DNA of 64,000 bases from Candidatus Nitrosopumilus sp. (GCA_013215285.1 JABSRD010000001.1:242571-306570), one strand, 5' to 3'. Counted from the first letter of the stretch, positions 16,686-26,401 are shown. Notes: generated by a model from the letters alone, not told the origin. Program-made: numbers and translations.

Positions 16686-18629
16686 ATGCAAAGAAAACAA
16701 CAACAACAAAAAGAATTACCTCCTAGTAGCCAGAATATAATGGCCACCATACTGCAAAGTATTCCCAAAGAGGCAAATATTACAAAAATAGAATACGAAG
16801 GTCCAAGAATTGCTCTTTACACAAATACTCCTCGCTATTTGATGGAACATAATGAAACAATATCAAATCTTGTAAACATTATCAAAAAAAGAATTGTTGT
16901 AAGAACTGATGAATCTATCAGAAAGCCTGAAGCTGAAGCTAGAAAGATTCTTGCAGATTATGTTCCGAAAGAAGCGAATCTACAAGGAACTATTTTTGAT
17001 ATAACTACTGGTGAGGTATCAGTTGAAGTAAAAAGACCATGGTTGATACAAAGAAATTCAAAGGAATTCAATTATGCTGAAGTTACTGAGAAAATAGGCT
17101 GGAGATTACGTGTTAGAAAAGCCACAACTATTCCTTCACGTACTATCCAAACCATTAATGCAACTCTAAAACAAGCCTCTTCTGAAAGAAGCAAACAACT
17201 CAAACAAGTTGGTGATGAAATTTTTAGATCTAGATTGTCTCAAAGAACTGAAGTTTCTCTTTTCACTCTTGGTGGATTTGGTCAAGTTGGAAGATCTTCA
17301 ATGCTATTATCCACACCTGAAAGTAAAATCTTAATTGATTGTGGAATTAATCCTGGTGCACGTTCACCAATGGATGCATTTCCAAGATTAGATTCTTTAG
17401 ATATTACATTAGATGATCTTGATGCTGTAGTTATTGGACATGCACATTTGGATCATACTGGATTTTTACCAGCTTTATGCAAATATGGCTACAAAGGTCC
17501 AATCTATTGTACTGAACCAACACTTCCTATGATGAATTTAATTCAGTTAGATGCAATTAAGGTGGCTGCTGCACAAGGTAGAACCCCAATTTACGCTGAA
17601 CGAGATGTAAAACAGATTATGAGACAGACAATTACTTTACCATATGGAACTGTAACTGATATTTCTCCTGATATCAAATTAGTTTTTGCAAATGCTGGTC
17701 ATATTCTTGGTTCAGCTTTGTGTCATTTTCATATTGGAAATGGTGATCATAACTTTGTTTATTCAGGTGACATTAAATTCGGAAAAAGTATTTTGTTTGA
17801 AGCTGCTAGTTGGAATTTTCCTAGAGTAGAAACATTATTGGTCGAAAGTACTTATGGTCTTAAAGAAGATATTCAACCAACAAGACAAGAAGTAGAATCT
17901 GCTTTCATTAATGCAGTAAACAATACTTTAGCAGATGGAGGTAAAGTTCTGATCCCAATTCCAGCAGTTGGCCGTGCTCAAGAAATCATGATGGTAATTG
18001 ATCACTATATGAAATCTGGAGAAATGGTTGAAGCACCAGTCTTTACAGAAGGAATGATTTCTGAGGCATCAGCTATACATGAATCATTTCCTGAATATCT
18101 TGCAAGAGAACTTAAACAAAAAATCTTGGAAACTGATGATAACCCATTTGATTCTGAATATTTTACAAATATTGAGCATGCAGATGCTAGGGAAGAACCA
18201 ATGAGGGAAAATTCACCATGTATTATCTTAGCAACATCTGGAATGTTAGAGGGTGGACCTGTTTTAGAATACTTCAAAAATATTGCACCTGACAAAAAGA
18301 ACAAGGTGTTGTTTGTTTCTTATCAAGTTAATGGAACTATGGGAAGAAGAGTTCTTGATGGTTCTAAACAAGTAACCATGTTGGGTAAAACAGGTAAACT
18401 TGAAGTTGTTACCATCAATTGTGGTGTTCAAAAATTAGATGGATTTAGTGGTCACAGTGATTACAATCAGTTGATGTCATTTGTACAAAAATTAAGACCA
18501 AAACTTAGAAGAGTTTTAGTTAATCATGGTGAACGTAAGAAATCAGAAAGTCTTGCTATGAATATTAGACGAATGTATAGAATACCAGCTCATTATCCTC
18601 AAATTCAAGAAGCAATAAAATTATTTTAG
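16686..18629 (+). CDS. fttA: FttA/aCPSF1 beta-CASP ribonuclease, transcription termination factor
   Basis: This KH-containing metallo-beta-lactamase/beta-CASP nuclease cleaves nascent RNA and terminates transcription in archaea. KH-like domains occupy about residues 20-180. The zinc motif HAHLDH is at about 252-257 in this numbering, followed by the beta-CASP region with ESTYG and a final GFSGHSDYNQL metal loop. I prefer ATG 16686 (MQRKQQQQ, 647 aa); an in-frame ATG at 16647 would add 13 residues and overlap psmB by 32 bases. The last 9 bases overlap the convergent sepF. Confidence 0.93.
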   Translation: MQRKQQQQKELPPSSQNIMATILQSIPKEANITKIEYEGPRIALYTNTPRYLMEHNETISNLVNIIKKRIVVRTDESIRKPEAEARKILADYVPKEANLQGTIFDITTGEVSVEVKRPWLIQRNSKEFNYAEVTEKIGWRLRVRKATTIPSRTIQTINATLKQASSERSKQLKQVGDEIFRSRLSQRTEVSLFTLGGFGQVGRSSMLLSTPESKILIDCGINPGARSPMDAFPRLDSLDITLDDLDAVVIGHAHLDHTGFLPALCKYGYKGPIYCTEPTLPMMNLIQLDAIKVAAAQGRTPIYAERDVKQIMRQTITLPYGTVTDISPDIKLVFANAGHILGSALCHFHIGNGDHNFVYSGDIKFGKSILFEAASWNFPRVETLLVESTYGLKEDIQPTRQEVESAFINAVNNTLADGGKVLIPIPAVGRAQEIMMVIDHYMKSGEMVEAPVFTEGMISEASAIHESFPEYLARELKQKILETDDNPFDSEYFTNIEHADAREEPMRENSPCIILATSGMLEGGPVLEYFKNIAPDKKNKVLFVSYQVNGTMGRRVLDGSKQVTMLGKTGKLEVVTINCGVQKLDGFSGHSDYNQLMSFVQKLRPKLRRVLVNHGERKKSESLAMNIRRMYRIPAHYPQIQEAIKLF

Positions 18630-18899
18630 ATCGTATTCTGGCTTCCAGATTTTTACACCAGCTGGGGCAACAATGATTCTTTCTTCTCCTAATCTTGCGA
18701 TATCTGCATCAGCAGCTTTTGCAATAGAATACAATTCTTCAACCACTTTACGAAGTTGTTCAACATCTTTTTGTGCTAATGGTGTTACTCTTAGAATCAA
18801 AATCATTCCTTTTTTGATGTCTTCTTTGATAGAATGAACATCACTGATGTCTCTAATTGTTATAGCCTTTAGATATGTGGGTGTTTCTTGTTTTTGCAT
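18621..18899 (-). CDS. sepF: SepF-like cell division protein (92 aa)
   Basis: The sequence matches the compact archaeal SepF core: YLKAITIRDISDV, then DIKKGMILILRV, then a conserved helix and APAGVKIWKP at the end. Archaeal SepF anchors FtsZ to the membrane. The usual N-terminal amphipathic membrane-binding helix is short or missing here (only MQKQETPT precedes the core). Thaumarchaea divide mainly with Cdv proteins, so the partner is uncertain. It starts at ATG 18899, and its end overlaps fttA. Confidence 0.85.
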   Translation of the reverse strand: MQKQETPTYLKAITIRDISDVHSIKEDIKKGMILILRVTPLAQKDVEQLRKVVEELYSIAKAADADIARLGEERIIVAPAGVKIWKPEYDLK

Positions 18900-18972
18900 C
18901 CTTGCTACAAATGTGATCTACTTATTCAAAAACTCTTCCTTAGTTCTAACTAATTCTTAAAAAATTTCACGC

Positions 18973-19983
18973 CTAAATTCTAAATTCGATGTAATCTTGT
19001 TCTTCTATACTTTTTGTACTGATTTCTTCAGATATGTTATCATTTTTGATTGTAACAATTTCTTGTTGATCTTTTGGTGCATCTGAATATCTTAGTGTAA
19101 CAGATGATGCAAATTTTATATGATCTTTTGCATTCTTTCCACGTAAAATTGAAACTGGTCCAACATAATCTTTAGCTTCAAGTAAAACATCTCCTGGTAA
19201 TGCAATTGCTTTGATCATTTCATTTTCATCTTTATTTCTTCCAACAACAAATTTTGTTTCTTCATCTAATCTAAAATGTCTTCCAATTTTTAACAAATCA
19301 ATGTCATTAATTGTTGGAGTTTCAGTATGACTAAACAAGTCTTTAGCTTTGATTCCAAATTGTGGTTCTGTTAACAAACATCCACCTCCTGCATTAGGTG
19401 GATTTTCAATTCCATATTCTTTTGCCATTTGTATTTGAATTTTTCTTTGTCTACCTCTAATCATTCCAAGATTTTCTCTTTTGATCAATCCATCTTTTTC
19501 AGCATCTGTTGGAGGTAGTAATCCTGCTGATAATGGTCTTACAATTTTTCCAACCAAATCTGATTCTTTTTCAATAGTTCTTAATGCAGGTCCATGTTGA
19601 CTCATTGGACGTTGTCCTAATACTTCACCTGATATGATAAATTCTGCACCAATTTCTTCCATGTGTTTTTTTGCAGCATCAAACATCATCGTTCGACAAT
19701 CAACACACGGATTAAAACCTGCACCAATTCCATGTTTTGGATGTTTTAACATCTCAATGTATTCATCACCAAGGTAAACTGTCTTTAACTTGATATTGAG
19801 ATCATCAGATCTCTCTCTAATTTCAAATCCACATCCTCTTCCACAATCAAAATCACAGAAAGGAGTTTTTATTGCAACAGCTGAAACTTCAAAACCTTGT
19901 TCTTGTATCATTCGTACTGCAAGTTGACTATCTAGTCCACCTGATAGTAATGCAACTATTTTCTTCTTCTTTACTTCTGTCAC
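18973..19983 (-). CDS. PP-loop ATPase, probable tRNA thiolation enzyme (MnmA/ThiI-like)
   Basis: The N-terminus has the PP-loop SGGLDSQLAV, which adenylates a base or carboxylate. Cysteines FCDFDCGRGCG and NPCVDCRTMM are placed like those of Fe-S or persulfide-carrying thiolases, and a C-terminal domain of about 150 residues may bind RNA. tRNA sulfuration is likely; the position modified is not. I choose GTG 19983 (MTEVKKKKIVALLSGG) because a TATA-like CCATATAC lies at 20003-20010. A longer frame from ATG 20028 adds 15 non-conserved-looking residues. Confidence 0.75.
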   Translation of the reverse strand: MTEVKKKKIVALLSGGLDSQLAVRMIQEQGFEVSAVAIKTPFCDFDCGRGCGFEIRERSDDLNIKLKTVYLGDEYIEMLKHPKHGIGAGFNPCVDCRTMMFDAAKKHMEEIGAEFIISGEVLGQRPMSQHGPALRTIEKESDLVGKIVRPLSAGLLPPTDAEKDGLIKRENLGMIRGRQRKIQIQMAKEYGIENPPNAGGGCLLTEPQFGIKAKDLFSHTETPTINDIDLLKIGRHFRLDEETKFVVGRNKDENEMIKAIALPGDVLLEAKDYVGPVSILRGKNAKDHIKFASSVTLRYSDAPKDQQEIVTIKNDNISEEISTKSIEEQDYIEFRI

Positions 19984-20054
19984 AACGATCTGGTATGAAT
20001 TTCCATATACAAACTTTACATCATACATAAATTGAGAAACAGAGATTTTTTTGT

Positions 20055-21119
20055 ATGAGGCAACGAAGAAAAAACCTTCTAAAATATGCTAAAAAAATTG
20101 ATTGTGATACTTTGGTTACATTTGAGCCTGAAAATTTGTTTTACATGACTGGATTTTGGGGTGAAGCAATAGGTTTACTTGAAAAAAATGGAAAAACAAC
20201 CATAATTGCACCAGAACTTGAAGTAGGTAGGGCAAGAGAAGATTCTGAAGATTGTGATGTAATTACAGGAGAACGTGGTGTTGGTTTAATTTCTTCATTA
20301 ATTGAAAAAGTTAAGCAAAATCAAGTTTGTACTGACTGCCAAAATTATTCTACTATGGTATCATTGAAAAAATCTATTTCAAAAATAAAATCATCCACTG
20401 AACCATTTTATAATTCTCGTATGGTAAAAGATGAAAAAGAAATCAAAATACTCAAAAAAGCTTCTAAAATTATCGATGAAATGTTTAACATTTGTTCAAA
20501 AAAAATGAAAGTTGGTCAAAAAGAATCAGAATTACAAACAATTTTGATGAAATATGCAATGGAACAACAAATGTTTGATACTGGATACAAATCAACACTT
20601 AATCCTCTCATTATTGCTGGAGGCCCAAATGGTGCTTTACCTCATGCTCAAGTTAGTGAAAGAAAATTCAAAAATGGTGATCTTGTAGTAACTGATCTTA
20701 CGCTAAGATATTGTGGATATGTTTCTGATGCAACCCGAACATTTGCACTTGGAAAAATTTCATCACAAGCAAATGAATCTTATGAAATTGTTAAAGAATC
20801 TCAAAAACTTGGTCTAAAAGCTGTTAAACCAAATGTAAATTGTAAAGATGTAGATTCTGCTTGTAGAACATACATTGAAGAAAAAAATTATGGTAAATAC
20901 TTTATTCATTCTACTGGTCATGGGATTGGATTAGAAGTGCATGAGCTTCCAACTATCTCATATAGAAGTGAAATAAAATTAAAAGAAAATATGGCGATTA
21001 CTGTAGAACCTGGAATCTATATTGAAAATAAATTTGGAATAAGAATTGAAGATTCACTAATTGTAAAAGATAGACCAATTATAATGCATAAATTTACCAA
21101 AGATTTAGTCACGATTTAA
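20055..21119 (+). CDS. M24 family Xaa-Pro dipeptidase
   Basis: A creatinase-type N-terminal domain (about residues 1-125) is followed by a pita-bread catalytic domain of 230 residues. Metal ligands are visible in VTDLTLRYCGYVSDATR (two Asp), STGHGIGLEVHE (His), VEPGIYIE (Glu) and GIRIEDS (Glu). The enzyme removes N-terminal residues before proline. It starts at ATG 20055, divergent from the PP-loop gene. The end is 2 bases from the convergent gene 21122-21604. Confidence 0.92.
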   Translation: MRQRRKNLLKYAKKIDCDTLVTFEPENLFYMTGFWGEAIGLLEKNGKTTIIAPELEVGRAREDSEDCDVITGERGVGLISSLIEKVKQNQVCTDCQNYSTMVSLKKSISKIKSSTEPFYNSRMVKDEKEIKILKKASKIIDEMFNICSKKMKVGQKESELQTILMKYAMEQQMFDTGYKSTLNPLIIAGGPNGALPHAQVSERKFKNGDLVVTDLTLRYCGYVSDATRTFALGKISSQANESYEIVKESQKLGLKAVKPNVNCKDVDSACRTYIEEKNYGKYFIHSTGHGIGLEVHELPTISYRSEIKLKENMAITVEPGIYIENKFGIRIEDSLIVKDRPIIMHKFTKDLVTI

Positions 21120-21121
21120 GC

Positions 21122-21604
21122 CTAATCGTAAAAATCTACTAAATCCATAATGTATTTTGATTCTGGGTTGTTTGATGTAATTTCTTCAGAATTTGTATTC
21201 ACATTCCAATCATAATTCTTTTCTCCATTATATGATTTAAAATTTAAAATAACTTGGTATTCTTCTGAATTAATACTAGAAACAGTTAGTCCCACTTTGG
21301 TTTTTTTATTATCATAAATTCTTTCATCTGGATATTCTTCACTAATTTTATTTGATATTGCATCCATTACAGTTAATCCAGAATCATTAGGCCCATCATA
21401 ACCCATTAAGATATCAATTACTTTTTGTTCATCAGATGTTAATTCTGGAAAACTACTCTCTAAACTTCCCTTTGTTAATTCAGGAACTACAAATAATATG
21501 AATAATCCAACTATGCCTAGATAAATTGGCGCTCTTTTCTTAAGAAATGCTTTAAATTCAGATTTTTTTGGTTTAACTGCATCTTTTTTTCTATCTTTAC
21601 GCAT
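21122..21604 (-). CDS. Single-pass membrane protein (160 aa)
   Basis: A Lys/Arg-rich N-terminus (RKDRKKDAVKPKKSE) and one membrane helix at about residues 29-45 suggest N-in topology. An extracytoplasmic alpha/beta domain of about 110 residues follows. No family was recognised. It follows the methyltransferase gene by 19 bases on the same strand and is probably cotranscribed. The acidic C-terminus (MDLVDFYD) is at the stop. Confidence 0.65.
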   Translation of the reverse strand: MRKDRKKDAVKPKKSEFKAFLKKRAPIYLGIVGLFILFVVPELTKGSLESSFPELTSDEQKVIDILMGYDGPNDSGLTVMDAISNKISEEYPDERIYDNKKTKVGLTVSSINSEEYQVILNFKSYNGEKNYDWNVNTNSEEITSNNPESKYIMDLVDFYD

Positions 21605-21623
21605 CTTTTCTTCCTCTAAATCT

Positions 21624-22469
21624 CTAGTATTTTGCAGTTAAAATTAAAACTTGCCATGGAAATAAAATCTCACCATTTTTCTTTGTGTATTGGATTGTTT
21701 TTTCTTTTACTAACTGTTTCAATTCTTTTCTTTTTGAATATTCTAATGCATTTAGCTTTTCTTTTAGTGGTTTTGCAATGTATTTGATATAATTTTTCCA
21801 ATAGTCTTCAAATTTTCCAGGACTGAAATGAAAAATAAATTCTTTAACTATAATATTTGAAAACCCTGCTTTTTTAATTTCATTACTTAGTGAAGATTTG
21901 GTACCAAATCTATCAAGATCTGGTGAACCTAGGGGGACATAATCTGGAATAAATTGAGTCACTGAATCTAAAATACTACTAAAGAATGGAACATTTTCTT
22001 TTTTTCCATGAACTGAAATTCCTATTTTACCTGATTTTTTGAGGCTGTTTCTCATATTTTTTAATGCTTTTTGTGCATTTGGAAAGAAAAATAGAGCATA
22101 TTGACAAGTAATAACATCAAATCTTTTTGAAAAACTAAATTTTTCTGCATCAACATTAACAAAATTTACATTTACTTTATTTTTATTCCATTTTTTTGCT
22201 ATTTTAATTGCAGTAATTGAAGTATCAATACCTACAACATATCCAGAAACTCCAATTTTGTTTTGAATTTTTTTTGTTACAACACCTGTACCACATGCAA
22301 GATCTAAAACTGTATTAGCTTTCTTGATGTTTAATGATTCTATTAATTTTGAAGTACTTTGAAATGGTCCTTGATTTACACTTGCCCATCTTTTATGATA
22401 ACGAGGTGCTACCTCATTCCATATTGTCATGTTTCTTTTTTTATATTCAAATGGTTTCATTTTAGACAA
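21624..22469 (-). CDS. Class I SAM-dependent methyltransferase
   Basis: A 281-aa Rossmann-fold methyltransferase of the UbiE/COQ5-like group. Motif I is VLDLACGTGVV (about residues 54-64), motif II is GIDTS, and the post-II acidic VDAEKF is present. The insertion before the last strand (FIPDYVPLGSPDLD) is typical of small-molecule methyltransferases. The substrate is not evident; menaquinone and lipid roles are possible. The start is 6 bases from the stop of the 56-aa gene, placing it as a late member of the CoA-operon transcript. Confidence 0.82.
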   Translation of the reverse strand: MSKMKPFEYKKRNMTIWNEVAPRYHKRWASVNQGPFQSTSKLIESLNIKKANTVLDLACGTGVVTKKIQNKIGVSGYVVGIDTSITAIKIAKKWNKNKVNVNFVNVDAEKFSFSKRFDVITCQYALFFFPNAQKALKNMRNSLKKSGKIGISVHGKKENVPFFSSILDSVTQFIPDYVPLGSPDLDRFGTKSSLSNEIKKAGFSNIIVKEFIFHFSPGKFEDYWKNYIKYIAKPLKEKLNALEYSKRKELKQLVKEKTIQYTKKNGEILFPWQVLILTAKY

Positions 22470-22475
22470 TTCTAT

Positions 22476-22646
22476 TTACAAATCTTTTAGATCTGATTTT
22501 AATGTTCTTCCTGTTTCATGAAAATATTTTTGTTCAATTTTCTCTCTCTTTTCAGATAATTTGAAATTATCTGTATGTTTCTTTTTTTGTTTATTAATAA
22601 TTTCTTTATATTGTGAGATTAATTTCCGAAGTTCAGAATTTTTCAT
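22476..22646 (-). CDS. Helical basic microprotein coupled to coaBC (56 aa)
   Basis: Its ATG (22644-22646) overlaps the coaBC stop in an ATGA junction, so translation is coupled. The protein (MKNSELRKLISQYKEII at the N-terminus) is predicted to be two helices. It has an excess of Lys and Glu, no cysteines, and ends SDLKDL. No family was recognised. The overlap with coaBC and the 6-base gap to the methyltransferase make it hard to explain as noncoding. Confidence 0.6.
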   Translation of the reverse strand: MKNSELRKLISQYKEIINKQKKKHTDNFKLSEKREKIEQKYFHETGRTLKSDLKDL

Positions 22647-23902
22647 TCTAATTTCTTTTCAATTTCTTTTTTAATAAATTTCACAATCTTTTCTTTTTTA
22701 TCCCAATTTGATGATGTTACTTTTTTTCCATCTACAATTAATACTTGATTGTAATTTGGATTTTTTTGGTATTTTTTACCTATGTCATTTGCAATAATAA
22801 TATCTGCACCTGATTCTTTCATCTTTTTTTGTGCTGATTTGATTAGAGCATTTTTTGTTAGATTTGTTTCTGCCTTGAATCCAATTAACAATACATCTTT
22901 TTGGTATTTTTTTACCTGGTCAATTATTTTTGGTGCTTTTTTGAGGCTAATTTTTAACTCATTTTTTGAACTTTTAATTTTATTCTTACTAGGATTTATT
23001 GGGATGTAATCAGCAACCGCTGCTGCCATAATTACAATATCAAATTTTTTCTTTAATTCTGTTTTAACTGCATCAAACATATCTTTACTAGATAAAACAT
23101 TGATAATTTTTGCACCCTTTGGTGCTTTTTCTTTCCCCGGACCATAAACAAAAGTTATTTTAGCTCCTGCAGAAATTAATTCAGATGCTAATCCAACCCC
23201 AGTTTTTCCTGAACTTTGATTTGTAATTACTCGGATAGGATCTATATGTTCAATTGTAGGACCTGCAGTCATTAACACTTTTTTATTTTTTAATATCGAT
23301 GAAGATCCAAATTTCTTTAAGACATATTCTAAAACATCTTCAGGTTCTGATGCTTTCGCTTTTCCTTCAATCATTTGTGGAGAAATAAATTCAATTTTAT
23401 TTTTTAGAAATTCTATATTCTTTTTTACAGCTAAATTATCATACATTGATGCATGCATGGCAAGACACATCAAAATTGGTATTTTTGATCCAAATCCTAC
23501 AGTCAATACTGTAGATATTGGTGTATCATCAATTCCATTTGCTAATTTTCCTAATGTATTAGCAGTTGCTGGATATACAATTACTAAATCTGATTGATTA
23601 TAATCTGTTAATCTAATATGTTCTAGTTCCCCAGTAAGTTTTGTAATTACTTTATTTCCAGTAGCCCATTTAAAATAATCTGGCTGAATTAATTTTGTAA
23701 CTGCATTACTTGTAACACAAGTTACATCTGCACCATGCCTCATGAGTAATCTTGCAAGCTCAATTGCTTTGTATGCTGCAACACTTCCTGCAACACATAG
23801 TACAATTTTTTTCCCAGATAATTCTACACCATGTGAACTAACAATATCTAAAGACGGATGGTCTTTTTTCTTTACTTTTTTTTTAGCTACCAATTTGCTC
23901 AC
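22643..23902 (-). CDS. coaBC: Bifunctional phosphopantothenoylcysteine synthetase/decarboxylase
   Basis: This 419-aa fusion makes 4'-phosphopantetheine from 4'-phosphopantothenate and cysteine. The CoaC flavoprotein domain (about residues 28-200) has AGSVAAYKA, the PATANTLGKLANGI loop and the CLAMHASM clamp. The CoaB domain (about 205-415) starts with MTAGPTIEHIDPIRVITN, with the AAVADY motif in the middle. The start is GTG 23902 or TTG 23893, overlapping the panB stop by up to 20 bases. It is fourth in the CoA operon. Confidence 0.95.
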   Translation of the reverse strand: MSKLVAKKKVKKKDHPSLDIVSSHGVELSGKKIVLCVAGSVAAYKAIELARLLMRHGADVTCVTSNAVTKLIQPDYFKWATGNKVITKLTGELEHIRLTDYNQSDLVIVYPATANTLGKLANGIDDTPISTVLTVGFGSKIPILMCLAMHASMYDNLAVKKNIEFLKNKIEFISPQMIEGKAKASEPEDVLEYVLKKFGSSSILKNKKVLMTAGPTIEHIDPIRVITNQSSGKTGVGLASELISAGAKITFVYGPGKEKAPKGAKIINVLSSKDMFDAVKTELKKKFDIVIMAAAVADYIPINPSKNKIKSSKNELKISLKKAPKIIDQVKKYQKDVLLIGFKAETNLTKNALIKSAQKKMKESGADIIIANDIGKKYQKNPNYNQVLIVDGKKVTSSNWDKKEKIVKFIKKEIEKKLE

Positions 23903-24722
23903 GTAACTTTTTCAGTTCTTCATCATCCATTGAAAACCAATTTTTTTCAGCAGGAAATACACTTGATTCTACATCTTTCTTGTAATCCTCAAGTGATTTT
24001 ACAATATCTTCAGATAAATTTATGTATCTTTTTGCAAATTTTGGTTTTATCTTATCATACATTCCTAACAAATCTTGAACCACCAGTACTTGTCCATCGC
24101 AATTTACTCCTGAACCAATTCCTATTGTGGGAATACTAACAGTCTCAGAAATTATTTCTGCAACTTCGTGACTAACCATTTCTAATGCAATACTAAACAC
24201 ACCAGCATCTTCGAGTTCTTTTGCATCTTTAATTAACAACAATGCAGAATCTTTTGTTTTTCCTTGTACTTTGTAGCCTTCTGAAAGTATTGTTGTTTGA
24301 GGTTGTAATCCTATGTGACCCATTACTGGAATTCCTACATTTACTATGGCACTAATTGTTTCAGCCATTACAGAACCCCCTTCAAGTTTTATAGCATCAG
24401 CTCCTGCTTTGATTAGTCTACCTGAATTACTGATAGCATCTTCAATACTTACTTGATATGACATAAATGGTAAATCCGAAACTAATAGTGAATTTTTTCT
24501 TGCTCTACTAACTGCTTCAGTAAACATACACATTTGATCCATTGTTACAGGAATTGTATTTTCATATCCAAGCATAACCATTCCTGCACTATCTCCAACT
24601 AGTAATACATCAATTCCTGCTTTGTCACAAAGAGAAGCTAAAGTGTAATCATAACTAGTGATTACTGAAATTTTCTTTTTTTCTTTTTTCAGTTTTATAA
24701 TATCTTGTACTGTTTTATGCAA
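23883..24722 (-). CDS. panB: 3-Methyl-2-oxobutanoate hydroxymethyltransferase
   Basis: PanB transfers a one-carbon unit from methylene-tetrahydrofolate (or the archaeal equivalent) to ketoisovalerate, giving ketopantoate. Visible conserved parts are TSYDYTLASLCDKAG, LLVGDSAGMVMLGYENT, the Mg ligand Asp in VSDLPFMSYQ, and GHIGLQPQ. The length of 279 aa is normal. The start overlaps the end of the upstream synthetase gene by 8 bases, so the two are translationally coupled. Confidence 0.95.
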   Translation of the reverse strand: MHKTVQDIIKLKKEKKKISVITSYDYTLASLCDKAGIDVLLVGDSAGMVMLGYENTIPVTMDQMCMFTEAVSRARKNSLLVSDLPFMSYQVSIEDAISNSGRLIKAGADAIKLEGGSVMAETISAIVNVGIPVMGHIGLQPQTTILSEGYKVQGKTKDSALLLIKDAKELEDAGVFSIALEMVSHEVAEIISETVSIPTIGIGSGVNCDGQVLVVQDLLGMYDKIKPKFAKRYINLSEDIVKSLEDYKKDVESSVFPAEKNWFSMDDEELKKLREQIGS

Positions 24723-25479
24723 TTCCAGCTCTCCTTGTTAGATTATTTTTTATTTGAATAATATTTTCTCTAAGATTTTTTTTATTATCAAAACCTGTGA
24801 CAATTTTCTGAAGAGATTTTTGATTCTTTTTAGATAATTTTTTAGATTCATTAATTAACAAATCAATTGCACGTGTAACATTATCCACAATTGTAATGTT
24901 GGCAGTTTGTGAAGTTCTAGAAAGAGGATTCAGATCAAATGTGATAACAATTTTTCCTGCTTTTCTAAGTGCCATAGTTCTATCTCCATCTTCTAATGGA
25001 ACCACTACCACATCTGCTGAAAAAATTCCATTTTTATCAACAATTCTTCTAGCTGAATCTATTCCTGGTAGTTTTACAGATGAAGCAGGATTTGTACCTA
25101 AAATTTCTCTTGCTCCATTATTTTTGAGCGTTTTAATTATTGCCTTCTTTCTTTTTTCATTTGTATAAAACAGATTTACCTCTAGTTTTGCTTTGATCTG
25201 TTTTGATAATCTAATGATTTGTTTTGGACATAATGCAGCTATATTCCCATTCACTGAGATTATGGGCATATCTGCCAAAAGTAGTTGTGCTGCTGCCACT
25301 TTGATGGCATGCTTTGCAGCCTTACCTGTTTTCTCTCCTAATAGATAATCAAATGCTTCTCCTCTACCCTGAGCTAAAAGTCCTTCTTTAGCAACTAGTC
25401 CTTTATCAAATCCATTTACGAGTTTTTCACGAATTAAAAGTGACTTTGCTCTTGGATGTGATTTAGGAATTAAAGACAT
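24715..25479 (-). CDS. 4-Phosphopantoate--beta-alanine ligase (archaeal phosphopantothenate synthetase)
   Basis: In archaea this enzyme replaces bacterial PanC by joining phosphopantoate and beta-alanine with ATP. The family start IPKSHPRAKSLLIREKLV is present, followed by AAAQLLLADMPIISVNGN and the nucleotide-site region VVVPLEDGDRTMALRK. The length of 254 aa is typical. It lies 10 bases downstream of pantoate kinase, which makes its substrate, and overlaps panB. This order confirms the assignment. Confidence 0.93.
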   Translation of the reverse strand: MSLIPKSHPRAKSLLIREKLVNGFDKGLVAKEGLLAQGRGEAFDYLLGEKTGKAAKHAIKVAAAQLLLADMPIISVNGNIAALCPKQIIRLSKQIKAKLEVNLFYTNEKRKKAIIKTLKNNGAREILGTNPASSVKLPGIDSARRIVDKNGIFSADVVVVPLEDGDRTMALRKAGKIVITFDLNPLSRTSQTANITIVDNVTRAIDLLINESKKLSKKNQKSLQKIVTGFDNKKNLRENIIQIKNNLTRRAGIA

Positions 25480-25489
25480 ATAATTTCAA

Positions 25490-26401
25490 TTAATTATTGA
25501 GAACTCTTGCTCCAACATTATCCAATTCTGATTTTATTATAATCCCTTCAGGATATTTTTTCAGAATCTCTAAAATTTTATTTTCATCTTTTTTTGGAAT
25601 CATTGAAAAAATTGTTTCTCCAAAAAGTGCAACTCCACATTTTATGTTATTTTCAAATAACTCATTAACTAATTTTTGCATTTTTGGAGTCATGACATCA
25701 ATATAATTTGCAAATTCTAAAGACATTTCTTGAAAATGTTCATAATTTTTTGATTCCATTAATTTGTTTACCATTTTTCCACCAAGACCATTAATTTGAG
25801 ATAAACGTTCCTTGATGAACTTGTTTGTAGAAATTGGAGAAAAACATATCATGATTATAGAAATTTCTTCTGTTAAAATTTTTTCCACACGACCAATTCC
25901 TGGTGCACCAGGTTTTACACGAATTTCAAAGCCCCCATGAAATGATGCCAAGACATCACCTAAACCTGTTTTACAATTTAATTCTGCATTATGGGCAATT
26001 TTACCAATAGATATTTTATCTAATTTTGTTTCAAGAGCTTGATCTAATGCAAATGATAATGATAATGCAACAGCTGCACTAGAACCTAAACCATACCCTA
26101 CTGGAATTGATATATCATGTTCAATATTAAAAAATTTGTTTGAAAATTTTCCAAGCTTTAAGAATTCATTTAAAATAAATTCTGAAATATCTGTTTTATC
26201 TGATTGATATCCCTTTGTTGTAATTTTAAAATTTGATTTTTGGTTATTCTTTGATTCTATTTTTACTCTGGTTGTAACTCCTTGTTTAATTGAAAATCCA
26301 GCTCCCATGGAACCTAAATTTTCTAAATTATTTTGATTGTCATTTAGATAAGCTTTGAAAAAGCCTGTAACGTGAGCAGGACAAAATGCCGTAGCCTCCA
26401 T
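25490..26401 (-). CDS. Pantoate kinase (GHMP family)
   Basis: Pantoate kinase phosphorylates pantoate in the archaeal CoA route. The GHMP motif PVGYGLGSSAAVALS is near the middle of the protein and the N-terminal AFCPAHVTGFF is typical of the family. A longer frame begins at 26422. However, ATG 26401 gives the family-like MEATAFCPAH, and the TATA-like box CTTATATTTT (26425-26434, minus strand) lies about 28 bases upstream of it, so I prefer that. It leads the CoA operon, divergent from the PhoU-like regulator. Confidence 0.92.
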   Translation of the reverse strand: MEATAFCPAHVTGFFKAYLNDNQNNLENLGSMGAGFSIKQGVTTRVKIESKNNQKSNFKITTKGYQSDKTDISEFILNEFLKLGKFSNKFFNIEHDISIPVGYGLGSSAAVALSLSFALDQALETKLDKISIGKIAHNAELNCKTGLGDVLASFHGGFEIRVKPGAPGIGRVEKILTEEISIIMICFSPISTNKFIKERLSQINGLGGKMVNKLMESKNYEHFQEMSLEFANYIDVMTPKMQKLVNELFENNIKCGVALFGETIFSMIPKKDENKILEILKKYPEGIIIKSELDNVGARVLNN

